From the NCBI RefSeq assembly GCF_000021965.1, contig NC_011832.1, forward strand, positions 372,001 through 436,000: a stretch of DNA of 64,000 nt. Direction: 5' to 3'. This document shows, in pieces, positions 43,783 through 53,635 of this stretch (position 1 is its first letter; each line of letters opens with the position of its first letter). Below the pieces are notes generated by a model that did no database searches, had not been told where the DNA came from, and worked only from the letters and a program-made list of their open reading frames with translations. Both the position numbers and the translations under genes were made by a program. Origin of the DNA: Methanosphaerula palustris E1-9c. Lineage in GTDB: Archaea; Halobacteriota; Methanomicrobia; Methanomicrobiales; Methanospirillaceae.

Positions 43783-45175
43783 GGCACTCCTCCGAGAGGC
43801 GGAACTCGTCGTGCAGGGCACGAAGCGCACACGGTCCCTGTTCTCCCCTGACCACGAACGAGATGTTCACTTCGGAGGACCCCTGCGAGATCATCATCAC
43901 GTTCACCCCGGCCTCTCCGAGGGCGGAGAAGATCCGCCCGCCGGTTCCTGCCTCGCCGGCCATGCCGGCCCCGACCACCGCGACGGCGATCACGTCCCGG
44001 TTGGTCGTCACCTCCCGGACGATCCCCTCCTTCACGACTTCAGAGAGGGCCAGGATCGCACGGTCCAGGTGGTTCTCGTCGATGATCAGCGAGATGTTCG
44101 CTTCAGACGATCCCTGCGAGATCATCATCACGTTCACATGGTTGTCGGCCAGCGCCGAGAAGATCGTCCTGGCCACCCCGGGCCGTCCGATCATCTGGGC
44201 GCCGTTGATGTTGATCAGCGCGACCTTCTCGATGTACGAGATCGCCTTCACGACCCGTTTCTCCCGGTGTTCGCGCCTGATCACGCAGGTCCCCGGATGG
44301 GACGGGTTGAAGGTATTCTTCACCCGGACGGTGATATCCTTCTGCATCGCCGGCTCGATCGAACGCGGGTGAAGCACCTTCGCCCCGAAGTATGAGAGTT
44401 CCATCGCCTCGAGGTACGAGATCATCGGGATCACCCGTGCATCGGTGATCATCCGCGGGTCTGAGGTCATCACCCCGTCCACGTCGGTCCAGATCCAGAT
44501 CTCATCCGCGTCCATCCCTGCCCCGATGATCGAGGCCGAATAGTCCGACCCGCTCCGTCCGAGGGTGGTCACCGACCCGTTCTCGGTGCAGCCCATAAAG
44601 CCCATGATCACCGGGACCGTGTCGTTCAGGAGTGGGACGACCCGGGACCTGATTCGTCTCTCGCTCTCAGGCAGGGCTCTGGCATTCCCGTAGTCGCTGT
44701 TGGTCAGGATCCCGGCCTCGCAGCCGTCCAGGGCTACTGAGGGGATTCCGTTCTGCCGCAGGGCTGCAGAGACCACCGGTGCCGAGAGCCGTTCGCCGAA
44801 GGATATGATATAGTCCCTGGACCGCGGCGTCAGTTCGCGCAGGTTATGGACCGCACTCAGGATGTTCTTGAGGTTGCTCAGCCGGGCATCGATCTCCTGC
44901 ATCACCTCGTCGTGAAGGTCGGGGGCGATCGCCTCCAGTGTCTTGCTGTGCCGGGTCCGCAGGGAGAGGACCAGTTGATCCAGATTGGCCCCCTCGTCTG
45001 CACGGACGGCATCCTCTGCCGCTGAGATCAGTTGATCGGTGACCCCGTGGCCTGCAGAGACGACGACCGCCAGTTCGTTCCCTGTTGAATAGTAATGGTT
45101 GAGGATCTCGACGACTCTGGCGATGCACTTTCCATCGGCCACCGATGTTCCCCCGAATTTCATTAAGAATCTCAT
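43775..45175 (-). CDS. lysC: Aspartate kinase
   Basis: 466 residues (alternative start MKFGGTSVADG at 45163). It phosphorylates aspartate, the first step to Lys, Thr and Met. N-terminal kinase motifs: KFGGTSVADGKC, GRSGSDYSASIIGAGMDADE and WTDVDGVMTSDPR. The C-terminal half has two ACT domains (VMMISQGSSEANISLIIDE and VMMISQGSSEVNISFVVRGE) for feedback control. Divergent from tfrA. Confidence 0.92.
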   Translation of the reverse strand: MRFLMKFGGTSVADGKCIARVVEILNHYYSTGNELAVVVSAGHGVTDQLISAAEDAVRADEGANLDQLVLSLRTRHSKTLEAIAPDLHDEVMQEIDARLSNLKNILSAVHNLRELTPRSRDYIISFGERLSAPVVSAALRQNGIPSVALDGCEAGILTNSDYGNARALPESERRIRSRVVPLLNDTVPVIMGFMGCTENGSVTTLGRSGSDYSASIIGAGMDADEIWIWTDVDGVMTSDPRMITDARVIPMISYLEAMELSYFGAKVLHPRSIEPAMQKDITVRVKNTFNPSHPGTCVIRREHREKRVVKAISYIEKVALININGAQMIGRPGVARTIFSALADNHVNVMMISQGSSEANISLIIDENHLDRAILALSEVVKEGIVREVTTNRDVIAVAVVGAGMAGEAGTGGRIFSALGEAGVNVMMISQGSSEVNISFVVRGEQGPCALRALHDEFRLSEECHE

Positions 45176-45299
45176 GTATTGTCCAGTCCCAACACTATCT
45201 TCTTTTGAACCTGCCCGGGCTTCTTCGCCGGACGCGCAGATGAGCTCTCGAACTCACCACACGTTTCTTTATCTAATTATAAATCCCCTTCATAATAAG

Positions 45300-46928
45300 A
45301 TGCGTGCAGATAACGTTGTGGACTGTCATGTGCTGGTGATCGGGAGCGGCGGAGCCGGGGTGCGTGCCGCCATCGAGGCCGCACCATATGGGGAGACCGT
45401 CCTGATCTCCAAGACGATCGTCGGAAAGGGTGGCTGCACCACGATGGCCGAGGGGGGCTACAATGCCGTCCTCCGCCAGCAGGACTCCTGCACATCCCAC
45501 TACGAGGACACGCTGAAGGGCGGGGCCTACCTCAACGAGCCGGCCCTCGTCAGAGCGCTGGTCGAGGAGTCGCCCGACCGGCTGGCAGACCTGCTCGCCT
45601 GGGGAGCGGTCTTTGATATGGAGGATATGACCGAGCTCGCCCAGCGGCCGTTCGGCGGGCAGCGGTTTCCGAGGACCTGCTATGCCGGCGACCGGAGCGG
45701 ACACGAGATGATGATGACCCTTGTCTCCCGTCTGGCTCTGACCGATGTCACGGTGATGCAGGAGGTGACGGTGGTCGAACTCTTAAAGGACGGCGACCGG
45801 GTCGCCGGGGCGATCGCCCTCGATCAGAATGGGGAGATGCTCCTGATCCGGGCGGACAGCACCGTCATCGCCACCGGCGGCGGGTCCCGGATCTATGACA
45901 TCTCGACCAACTCATCGAGCGGCACCGGCGACGGCTACGCACTCGGTTACCGGGCTGGGGCGGAGCTGATCGACATGGAGATGGTCCAGTTCCACCCGAC
46001 CGGGGCGGTCTATCCGTACGATGCACGCGGCCGGCTCGTCACCGAGGCGGTCAGGGGCGAGGGCGGCTACCTGATCAACTCGATGGGCGAGCGGTTCATG
46101 GACAGTTACGACCCAGAACGGATGGAACTCTCGACCCGCGACGTGGTGGCCCGGGCGATCGCCACCGAGGTGCTCGAGGCCCGCGGGACCACGCACGGGG
46201 GGGTGTACCTGGACGTCACCCACCTGCCGGCGGCGCAGATCGAACTCCGGCTGCCGGTGATGCTCGAACAGTTCCTCCTCTATGGGGTGGACATTCGAAA
46301 GGACCCGATCGAGGTGGCGCCGACGGCGCATCACTTCATGGGCGGGCTCCGGATCACCCCGGACTGCCAGACCACGCTCCCCGGACTCTTTGCCTGCGGT
46401 GAGTCCAGCGGTGGCGTCCAGGGGGCGAACCGGCTCGGCGGGAATGCACTGGCTGAGACGCAGGTCTTTGGCAGGCGTGCCGGCCTCTCTGCCGGCCTGG
46501 CCACGGTCAGGAAGCATGCGATCGATCCGGCGCAGGTGGAAGCACAGGAAGCGAGGCTTGAGCAGTTCCGAAAAGGAACCAGTCTCCCCTCCGAGGTCTC
46601 GCACCGGCTGCAGAAGGTGATGTGGGACGGGGCCGGGATCTTCCGGACGGCCGCCGAGTTGCAGGAGACCCGGGAGACCGTCGCAGACCTGGCCCGGATC
46701 CCGCTCCGTGCTGTCTCCGTTCAGAACCTGGTCGAGTGCTGCACCGTCCAGAATATGTGCCTGACCGCCTCGCTGGTCATCCGGGGGGCCCTGCTGCGGA
46801 ACGAGTCCCGCGGGGCTCACCTCAGAAAGGACGTCGAGCAGGACTGGACGCCGAAGCATTCGCCGTTTGGACATACCTTCCTCTCGCTGGCCGGCGAAGG
46901 GATCGAGCGACGGGAGGTGCCGGTATGA
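45300..46928 (+). CDS. tfrA: Thiol:fumarate reductase subunit A
   Basis: 542 residues from the ATG at 45300. A flavoprotein that reduces fumarate with CoM-SH/CoB-SH together with TfrB. The FAD dinucleotide motif is VLVIGSGGAGVRAAIEA near the start, with GKGGCTTMAEGGYNAV and the substrate-site GEGGYLINSMGERFMDSY, and a fumarate-reductase-like HFMGGLRITPDCQT and RLGGNALAETQVFGRRAG. Stop/start overlap ATGA with tfrB gives a tight pair. Confidence 0.9.
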   Translation: MRADNVVDCHVLVIGSGGAGVRAAIEAAPYGETVLISKTIVGKGGCTTMAEGGYNAVLRQQDSCTSHYEDTLKGGAYLNEPALVRALVEESPDRLADLLAWGAVFDMEDMTELAQRPFGGQRFPRTCYAGDRSGHEMMMTLVSRLALTDVTVMQEVTVVELLKDGDRVAGAIALDQNGEMLLIRADSTVIATGGGSRIYDISTNSSSGTGDGYALGYRAGAELIDMEMVQFHPTGAVYPYDARGRLVTEAVRGEGGYLINSMGERFMDSYDPERMELSTRDVVARAIATEVLEARGTTHGGVYLDVTHLPAAQIELRLPVMLEQFLLYGVDIRKDPIEVAPTAHHFMGGLRITPDCQTTLPGLFACGESSGGVQGANRLGGNALAETQVFGRRAGLSAGLATVRKHAIDPAQVEAQEARLEQFRKGTSLPSEVSHRLQKVMWDGAGIFRTAAELQETRETVADLARIPLRAVSVQNLVECCTVQNMCLTASLVIRGALLRNESRGAHLRKDVEQDWTPKHSPFGHTFLSLAGEGIERREVPV

Positions 46929-48397
46929 CCACGATGACGATCACCGTCTTCCGGCAGGACCCGGCGAAAGGGGAAGAGCCACGCTATGTCCCGTACACGA
47001 TCGAGGTGAACGAAGGGGCACGGGTGCTCCACCTCCTTCATGCGATCCACGATCAGATCGACCCGACCCTCTCGTACCGGTACTGCTGCAGTTCAGGACA
47101 GTGCGGCTCCTGTGCGGTCAGGGTGGACGGGAAGCCGGTGCTGGCCTGCACCGCCGAGGCCCGCGACGGGATCACCATCGAACCGCTGGCCCTGCCGCTG
47201 AAGAAGGACCTGATGGTGGACCTGGTCCCGCTCCTCGCCGACCTGCCGCCGCTGGTCCCCGGGCCTGAGTCGGTGATGGTGACCAAGCGTGCTGTCGAGG
47301 CGATCCGACCGCTCTCGACCTGTATCGGCTGCCTCGCCTGTGTCTCGATCTGTCCTGCCATGAAGGTCACCGACTTTCTGGGCCCGACGGTGATGCGACA
47401 GGAGATGCGGCTGGCCCTGGACAGCCGGGACACCTGCGACCGGGCCACCCGGGCCGTGGCTGAGGGGCTCTTCACCTGCACCTCCTGCCAGGCCTGCTGG
47501 GAGGTCTGTCCGAAGGAGATCCGGATCCCGGGCAAGGCGATCGAGAAACTCCGCTCCCTGGCCAACAAGCAGGGGCTGACCCTCCCGCGTCATCTGGAGG
47601 TGGCCGAACTGGTCCGGGCGACCGGTAGGAGTGTGACCCGCACCGAACCGACGTTCCTGGAACTGGTCCCCGATCAGATCGAGCCGTACGGGCCGGTCCG
47701 GGCGACCATCGGGTTCTTTGTCGGGTGCATGTACAATATGCGCCTCCCAAAGACCGCGCTCGATGCGATGGAGGTGATGAAGCGGAACGGGATCAGGGTG
47801 ATCATCCCGCGTGAACAGGTCTGCTGCGGTTCGCCGCTCTTCCGGACCGGGCAGGGGAAGTACCTCGCCATGCTGGTCCGCCGGAACATCGATGCGTTCC
47901 GGTTCAGAAAGATCGATATCGTGATGACGATGTGTGCCGGCTGCGGGTCGACGATCAAGAACGATTACCTGCATGTCCCCTTCAAGGTCATGGACATCAA
48001 CGAGGTGCTGACCCACTTCGGGATCGAGCCTCCGGCGAAGCTCGCCCGAACCGTCACCTATCACGATCCCTGTCACCTTCTTCGCGGTCAGGGGATCAGC
48101 GAGGAGCCCCGCGCCCTGATCCGACAGGTGGCCGACCTGGTCGAGATGCCCTCCCAGTGCTGCGGCTCGGGCGGCGGGGTCAAGGCCGGGAACCCGGCAG
48201 AGGCCGAAGCCCTCGGCGAGATGCGGCGATCGGCGATCGAGGGATCGGGGGCCAGCGTGGTGATCAGTTCCTGTCCGTTCTGTGAGTTCCATATCAGCCA
48301 GCACACCGATAAGCCGGTGATGAACATCGCGACCCTCCTGCTCGAGGGGTACCGCGAGAAGGACCGGCAAGAGGCGAAGGGTACCCCTTCTGCCTGA
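46925..48397 (+). CDS. tfrB: Thiol:fumarate reductase subunit B
   Basis: 490 residues. A 2Fe-2S ferredoxin domain (YCCSSGQCGSCAV, ~53-65, and LACTAEA), two 4Fe-4S motifs (CIGCLACVSICPAMK and CTSCQACWEVCP), and two CCG-type domains (VCCGSPLFRTGQ and CCGSGGGVKAG), as in heterodisulfide reductase HdrB. The CCG part handles CoM/CoB thiols and passes electrons to TfrA. Confidence 0.9.
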   Translation: MTTMTITVFRQDPAKGEEPRYVPYTIEVNEGARVLHLLHAIHDQIDPTLSYRYCCSSGQCGSCAVRVDGKPVLACTAEARDGITIEPLALPLKKDLMVDLVPLLADLPPLVPGPESVMVTKRAVEAIRPLSTCIGCLACVSICPAMKVTDFLGPTVMRQEMRLALDSRDTCDRATRAVAEGLFTCTSCQACWEVCPKEIRIPGKAIEKLRSLANKQGLTLPRHLEVAELVRATGRSVTRTEPTFLELVPDQIEPYGPVRATIGFFVGCMYNMRLPKTALDAMEVMKRNGIRVIIPREQVCCGSPLFRTGQGKYLAMLVRRNIDAFRFRKIDIVMTMCAGCGSTIKNDYLHVPFKVMDINEVLTHFGIEPPAKLARTVTYHDPCHLLRGQGISEEPRALIRQVADLVEMPSQCCGSGGGVKAGNPAEAEALGEMRRSAIEGSGASVVISSCPFCEFHISQHTDKPVMNIATLLLEGYREKDRQEAKGTPSA

Positions 48398-48439
48398 TCC
48401 GGATACTATTTTACCAGAGTCCGGCAGAGATAGGAGGAG

Positions 48440-49846
48440 ATGCATCCACTCCGCTCTATCCCGGTCTGCCTGCTGGTAACTGTTCTCTTTCTCCTGCTTC
48501 TGGTCGCCCCGGTGGTCGGGACGGTCAGGATCGTTCCGATCGGCGACTCGATCACCCAGGGAACCCTCCAGAACGACGACGGACTCTCCCATCCGACCTA
48601 CCGGTACTGGCTCTGGCAGACTCTGAAGAGCAGAGGCTACGACGTCGACTTTGTCGGCAGTGTCGACCAGCCGCAACTCCCGTACTCCTTCGACCAGGAT
48701 AACGAGGGGCATGACGGTTACCGGACCCGCGATCTTCTCGGCACCGATCGGCTGAAGACCTGGCTCACGGGATACAGCCCCGACATCGCTATCGTCCACC
48801 TCGGGTCCAATGATGCGATGGACGGGGTGCCGGTGGAGACGACGATCGGAAACCTCAAACAGATCGTCACGATCCTCCGTGCGAAGAACCCCTCGATCGT
48901 GATCCTGATCGGGACGGTGATCCCGCGGGGCGGGTACGGTTCGAACCTGCCGGCCCTGAACAGCGCCATCCCGGGGATCGCCGCCTCGATGAGCACCCCC
49001 TCCTCCCCGATCGTGATCGTCGACCAGTTCACCGGCTACGACGGGTATGACGACAACCAGCCGAAACGGTACCTGCATCCGAACCAGCAGGGCGAGCAGA
49101 AGATCGCAGCCAGGTATGCCGCGGCTCTGGCCCCGTACCTCGAGAGCCCCGGCCCGTACACTGATCTCTCCATCCCCGGGCGGGTCGAGGCCGAGGCCTA
49201 TGATAAAGGAGGCGAAGGTGTTGCCTACCATGACACCACCACCGGCAACCAGGGGGGTGCCTACCGGCAGGATGATGTGGACATCGAGTCCGGTGCCAGC
49301 GGCTATGATCTCTGCTTCATCCGCGATGGAGAGTGGGTGAACTATACGGTGAATGTGGCCGCCGCCGGGGAGTATACGGCAACCTTCCGGACCGCGGCCT
49401 GGAACGACGGGCATACGATCACCCTCTCTGTCGACGGCACCTCGGTCGGATCGGCCGGACTGGCGAACACCGGTTCCTCTGAAGCATATGTCGACACCAC
49501 CATGTCGGTCTCATTGTCGGCCGGCACCCACACGCTGACCGTTCAATTCTCCGGTGACGGCGAGAACCTGGACTATCTCTCCTTCGCCGCGGTGCCGGTG
49601 ACGACCCCGACGTCGAGACCGACGCTGCAGCCGATCCCGCCGTCGACGCTGCAGCCGACAGACCCTGATCAGGACGGGCTGTACGAGGATCTCAACGGCA
49701 ACGGGGCACTCGATTTCAATGACGTCGTCCTCTTCTTCGACCGGATGGACTGGATCGCAGGCTATGAACCCGTTGAAGTCTTCGACTTCGACCGGAACGG
49801 TCGGATCGATTTCAATGATATCGTCAGGGTCTTCTCTCTCCTCTGA
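48440..49846 (+). CDS. Secreted SGNH hydrolase with CBM6-like and dockerin-like domains
   Basis: 468 residues. Signal peptide (LLVTVLFLLLLVAPVVG); SGNH blocks PIGDSITQG (Ser37), LGSNDAM and YLHPNQQGEQ (His); a CBM6-like domain (RVEAEAYDKGGEGVAYHDTT, ASGYDLCFIRDGEWVNYTVN); and a C-terminal type I dockerin-like pair of EF-hand loops (DQDGLYEDLNGNGALDFNDV and DRNGRIDFNDI). It probably deacylates or cleaves an extracellular polysaccharide. Paralogue of the next gene. Confidence 0.85.
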   Translation: MHPLRSIPVCLLVTVLFLLLLVAPVVGTVRIVPIGDSITQGTLQNDDGLSHPTYRYWLWQTLKSRGYDVDFVGSVDQPQLPYSFDQDNEGHDGYRTRDLLGTDRLKTWLTGYSPDIAIVHLGSNDAMDGVPVETTIGNLKQIVTILRAKNPSIVILIGTVIPRGGYGSNLPALNSAIPGIAASMSTPSSPIVIVDQFTGYDGYDDNQPKRYLHPNQQGEQKIAARYAAALAPYLESPGPYTDLSIPGRVEAEAYDKGGEGVAYHDTTTGNQGGAYRQDDVDIESGASGYDLCFIRDGEWVNYTVNVAAAGEYTATFRTAAWNDGHTITLSVDGTSVGSAGLANTGSSEAYVDTTMSVSLSAGTHTLTVQFSGDGENLDYLSFAAVPVTTPTSRPTLQPIPPSTLQPTDPDQDGLYEDLNGNGALDFNDVVLFFDRMDWIAGYEPVEVFDFDRNGRIDFNDIVRVFSLL

Positions 49847-49891
49847 CCCTGCAGATACCTTTATTGAACCTGCCAAAAAGAGTAGTATTCG

Positions 49892-52141
49892 ATGGTATCG
49901 TCTCTCCGTGTCCTCTCTCTGCTCAGTTTGACGGCTCTTCTGGTGCTCTTCCTCTCGTCCATACCCGGGCCGGCCGAGGCTACGGTCAAGATCGTGCCCC
50001 TTGGAGACTCAATCACCAAGGGGTCCACCCAGACCGCTGATGAGGCTCAGTACCCGACCTATCGGTACTGGCTCTGGCATTCGCTGCAGGACAACGGGTA
50101 TGACGTGGACTTTGTCGGGAGCTGGGACCAGCCCCGGTTCCAGGACTTCTCGTTCGACCAGGACAATGAAGGGCATGGGGGGTACACCACCGACGGGATC
50201 CTGAACGGCGCCTCCGACGACCCCTGGCAGGGACACCTCTCCGGGTGGCTCGGGTCCTACTCTCCTGATATCGCGCTGGTGGAACTCGGGACCAACGACG
50301 TCCTTCACCAGGTACCAGCCGATCAGAGCATTCGAAACCTGGAGGCGATCATCGACACCCTCCGGGACCGGAACCCGCACGTGAAGATCCTGGTCGGGAC
50401 GGTGATCCCCACGTCGATCTACCGTGAGAACCTGATCGCCCTGAACCAGAGGATCCCGGAGGTGGCGGCCGACAAGAGCACCACCGCTTCCCCGGTCAAG
50501 ATCGTTGATCTCTACTCGGGGTACGACGGCCTGGCCGACAACCAGCTGCCGCTCGGTGTCCATCCGAACCTGCAGGGGGAGAAGAAGATTGCAGCGAAAT
50601 GGTATAATGCGCTGGTTCCGCTGCTCGATTCGTCGACACCCACGCCGACACCAACGTCGACTCCAACATCGACCCCGAAACCCACACCGACCCAGGACTC
50701 GCACCTGATCACGGGACCGGTGAAGATCACGGTACCGGGGACGTACACCCTGGCGAACGACATCACCGGCTCTTCGAGCCAGGTCGGGATCGAGATTGCG
50801 AGTTCTAACGTGGTGCTCGAAGGGAACGAGCACACGATCAGTGGAACCGGTCAGGACGGGTCCTGTGGGGTCTTTGTCTCCTCCAGTGACACCCCGATCA
50901 GCGGGGTGGTGATCCGGAACCTGAAGGTCTCGAACTGGGGCTATGGGATCTATTACTACCAGGGTGTCACGGGCGGGACGGTGACCGGGTGTGAGGTCAC
51001 GGGGAACTCGTTTGCCGGGGTGGTCCTGTACTCGGGTGGTGATAGGACCACGATCCGGGGGAACACGATCACCCGGAACATCCGCGGGGTCTACCTGGCG
51101 AATGTCGATGGGGCCGGCGTGGTCGATAATATGCTTAAAAATCAGAATAATGCCGTCTTTGCGGGCACTGTCACCAGCACCGTCTGGGCGCTTCCGGTAC
51201 AGGCCGGGACCAACATCGCCGGCGGACCCTCGCTCGGCGGTAATTACTGGGGGTCGACCGCCGGGACCGGGTTCTCTGATACCGCATCGGACGCCGACCA
51301 CGATGGTTTCTCTGACCAGCAGTACACCGTCTGGGGCGGCAACGTCGACCCGCTGCCGCTGGTCACGTACGTGCCCCCCACGCCAACGCCGTCCCCGACG
51401 CCGACCCCAACCTTCACACCCGGGCCGTTCACCAGCCTGACCGTTCCGGGCACCCTGCAGGCGGAGCAGTACGACAACGGCGGCGAGGGTACGGCCTACC
51501 ATGACACCACCCCGGGCAATCAGGGCGGGGAGTACCGGCAGGACGACGTGGACATCGAGTCCGGTGCCAGCGGGTATGACCTCTGCTTTATCCGGACCGG
51601 GGAGTGGGTGAACTATACGATGCAGGTTGCCACTGCCGGCGACTACACGGCCGCCTTCCGGGCGGCGAGTTGGGGCGATGACCACACGATCACCCTCTCG
51701 ATCGACGGCACCGTGGCCGGCACGGTCGTGCTCGCCGACACTGGTTCGTCTGAGGTGTATGCCGACACCGCCATCCCGGTCTCCCTACCGTCCGGCACCC
51801 ACACACTGACACTTGAGTTCACCGGCGACGGTGAGAACCTGGATTATGTCGTCTTCACCGCGGTGCCGGTCTCAACACCAACGTTGACCCCCACACCGAC
51901 CGGGAATCAGACCGGTACGCTGCAGCCGATCCCTCCGTCGACGCTGGTACCGACCGATCCCAATAACGACGGACAGTACGAGGACCTGAACGGGGATGGA
52001 CTGGTCGACTTCTCTGATGTGGTGATCTTCTTCAACCAGATGGACTGGATCGCTGAGAACGAGCCGGTGGCGGCCTTTGACTTCAACCAGAACGGACAGA
52101 TCGACTTCAATGATGTGGTCATTCTCTTTGAGAGGCTCTGA
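49892..52141 (+). CDS. Secreted SGNH hydrolase with beta-helix, CBM6-like and dockerin-like domains
   Basis: 749 residues. Signal peptide (LLSLTALLVLFLSSIPGPAE); SGNH blocks LGDSITKG (Ser40), LGTNDVL and GVHPNLQGEKK; a Pro-Thr linker; a right-handed beta-helix (NosD-like, GIYYYQGVTGGTVTGCEVTG, NTITRNIRGVYLANV); a second Pro-Thr linker; a CBM6-like domain (ASGYDLCFIRTGEWVNYTMQ); and a dockerin-like end (DPNNDGQYEDLNGDGLVDFS, DFNQNGQIDFNDVV). Same architecture as the previous gene with the beta-helix added. Confidence 0.85.
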   Translation: MVSSLRVLSLLSLTALLVLFLSSIPGPAEATVKIVPLGDSITKGSTQTADEAQYPTYRYWLWHSLQDNGYDVDFVGSWDQPRFQDFSFDQDNEGHGGYTTDGILNGASDDPWQGHLSGWLGSYSPDIALVELGTNDVLHQVPADQSIRNLEAIIDTLRDRNPHVKILVGTVIPTSIYRENLIALNQRIPEVAADKSTTASPVKIVDLYSGYDGLADNQLPLGVHPNLQGEKKIAAKWYNALVPLLDSSTPTPTPTSTPTSTPKPTPTQDSHLITGPVKITVPGTYTLANDITGSSSQVGIEIASSNVVLEGNEHTISGTGQDGSCGVFVSSSDTPISGVVIRNLKVSNWGYGIYYYQGVTGGTVTGCEVTGNSFAGVVLYSGGDRTTIRGNTITRNIRGVYLANVDGAGVVDNMLKNQNNAVFAGTVTSTVWALPVQAGTNIAGGPSLGGNYWGSTAGTGFSDTASDADHDGFSDQQYTVWGGNVDPLPLVTYVPPTPTPSPTPTPTFTPGPFTSLTVPGTLQAEQYDNGGEGTAYHDTTPGNQGGEYRQDDVDIESGASGYDLCFIRTGEWVNYTMQVATAGDYTAAFRAASWGDDHTITLSIDGTVAGTVVLADTGSSEVYADTAIPVSLPSGTHTLTLEFTGDGENLDYVVFTAVPVSTPTLTPTPTGNQTGTLQPIPPSTLVPTDPNNDGQYEDLNGDGLVDFSDVVIFFNQMDWIAENEPVAAFDFNQNGQIDFNDVVILFERL

Positions 52142-52202
52142 TCCCTTTTTGTGAAGAGACCTGCCGCCCGGCTCATCCTTAATTATAAAAAAGTGAAGTG
52201 TA

Positions 52203-53354
52203 TCAGAGTCGGGTCAGGTATCGGTAGGCCTCGAGCGCTGCTTTCGCCCCTTCTCCGGCCGCGATGATGATCTGATTTCCCTTGATACTGGTCACATCTC
52301 CTGCGGCAAAGACCCCTGCACGGTTGGTGTGACAGTTCTCATCGACGACGATCTTTCCGTCACCGGTCAGGGTCAGCAGATCGCTGAGGAACCCGGTATT
52401 CGGGAGCCAGCCGATCTCGGCAAAGACCCCGTCCAGCAGGATGGTGGTCTCCTTCCCGGTTTTACTGTCAGTGATCGTGATCTGATCGAGGAAGAGATCA
52501 CCGTGTAACTGCGTGATCTGGTGATACAGATGGACCGTGATGTTCGAGATAGTCTCGAGTTTCTTGATATAGGTCGGGTCAGCCTTCAAATCGGCTCGGA
52601 CGATCAGACTGACCGACGATGCGATCCTGCTCATCTCGATGGCGGTCTGGACCGCCGCATTGCCGCCGCCGACGATAGCGATCTTCTTGTCCTTGAAGAG
52701 CGGGCCGTCACAGGTGGTGCAGACCGAGAGCCCGCGCCCGAGGTACCGGTCCTCCCCCTCGACCCCGAGCGGACGTGGATGCATACCTGAGGCGACGATC
52801 ACAGCCTTCGCCTGAATGGTCCCGCCGGTCGCGGTCGTGGCCAGGAAGTGATCTCCTTCTGAAACGAGCGTCTCGACCCTGTCCAGGTCAAGACGGAGTG
52901 ACTGCTGCCGCACCTGCTCCTCGAACTTCTGCATCAGGTCGTTGCCTGATATCATCCGGTAGCCCATGTAGTTCTCGATCGCCCAGCTCTCCATCGCCTG
53001 ACCGCCGATGTTCTCGGTGATCAGCACCGTCGAGAGCAACTTTCGTGCGCAGTAGACACCGGCGGTCAGCCCGGCCGGGCCGGCACCGATGATCAACACA
53101 TCGACGGCGTCAGCCCTCTTCTCGGCGCCGAAGAGTTCCTCCAACCGCGGGGTGTCAAACCCGATCACAACCTTATCGTCGACGGTCAGCACGGGTACCC
53201 CGTATTGCCCTGAGATCTTCACCATCTCTGCGGCAGCTTCCCTGTCCTGCCCTACATTGATGGCCTGATACGCGACATGCTTCTTATCGAGGAAAGCCTT
53301 GACCATCTTGCAGTACGGACAGTTGTCGGTGAAATAGACCCTGACGGTTCCCAT
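52203..53354 (-). CDS. Glutaredoxin-thioredoxin reductase fusion
   Basis: 383 residues. An N-terminal glutaredoxin-like domain with CPYC (12-15) and GVPVLTVDD, followed by a thioredoxin-reductase-like FAD/NAD(P) domain: VLIIGAGPAGLTAGVYCARK (~87-106), ENIGGQAMESWAIENYMGYR, the redox CTTC, GGGNAAVQTAIEM and GVFAAGDVTSIKGNQ. It probably reduces the glutaredoxin domain in cis, making a single-chain disulfide reductase. Confidence 0.88.
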   Translation of the reverse strand: MGTVRVYFTDNCPYCKMVKAFLDKKHVAYQAINVGQDREAAAEMVKISGQYGVPVLTVDDKVVIGFDTPRLEELFGAEKRADAVDVLIIGAGPAGLTAGVYCARKLLSTVLITENIGGQAMESWAIENYMGYRMISGNDLMQKFEEQVRQQSLRLDLDRVETLVSEGDHFLATTATGGTIQAKAVIVASGMHPRPLGVEGEDRYLGRGLSVCTTCDGPLFKDKKIAIVGGGNAAVQTAIEMSRIASSVSLIVRADLKADPTYIKKLETISNITVHLYHQITQLHGDLFLDQITITDSKTGKETTILLDGVFAEIGWLPNTGFLSDLLTLTGDGKIVVDENCHTNRAGVFAAGDVTSIKGNQIIIAAGEGAKAALEAYRYLTRL

Positions 53355-53635
53355 GTCTGCAGATTGAAGGTCTGGTGGTATAAATATGCTGGGGCTGTGC
53401 TTCCTTGAGCGTCCTATCCATCCATCGGAATAGAAAAAAAGGGCTGTGTTTCATCCCCACTGCCCTGGAAATGGCAGAGATCGAGACCGGCTGCGAGTGG
53501 TGTTCCTGAAGGAATTTTCGAATCAGCGTATAGCGATCGTCCCGTGCACTCATGTGGTAAAGAAAGAGGTTCCCTGGTACATGATGAAGGTATGGGATCC
53601 AATACTGTGGTGGATGGGCAGTATCTGGCCACAGT
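53355..53635. other. Short interval without a confident gene
   Basis: On the minus strand, the frame SARDDRYTLIRKFLQEHHSQ and VSISAISRAVG looks like a helix-turn-helix start, but it runs into the promoter and start of the reductase gene and has no good ribosome site. It may be chance. Confidence 0.3.

Noticed and set aside
47093-49414. A 773-codon open frame on the minus strand
   Set aside because: It is antisense to the tfrB and SGNH genes, which have clear motifs. Long antisense frames are expected in such GC-rich sequence.
50635-50700. CCAACGTCGACTCC-like tandem repeats (also near 51380-51420)
   Set aside because: They code for Pro-Thr linkers between domains of a secreted protein.
50009-51685. 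A 558-codon open frame on the minus strand
   Set aside because: Antisense to the SGNH/beta-helix gene; composition effect.
53284-53553. A possible small HTH protein on the minus strand
   Set aside because: It overlaps the start of the reductase gene and lacks a ribosome site.
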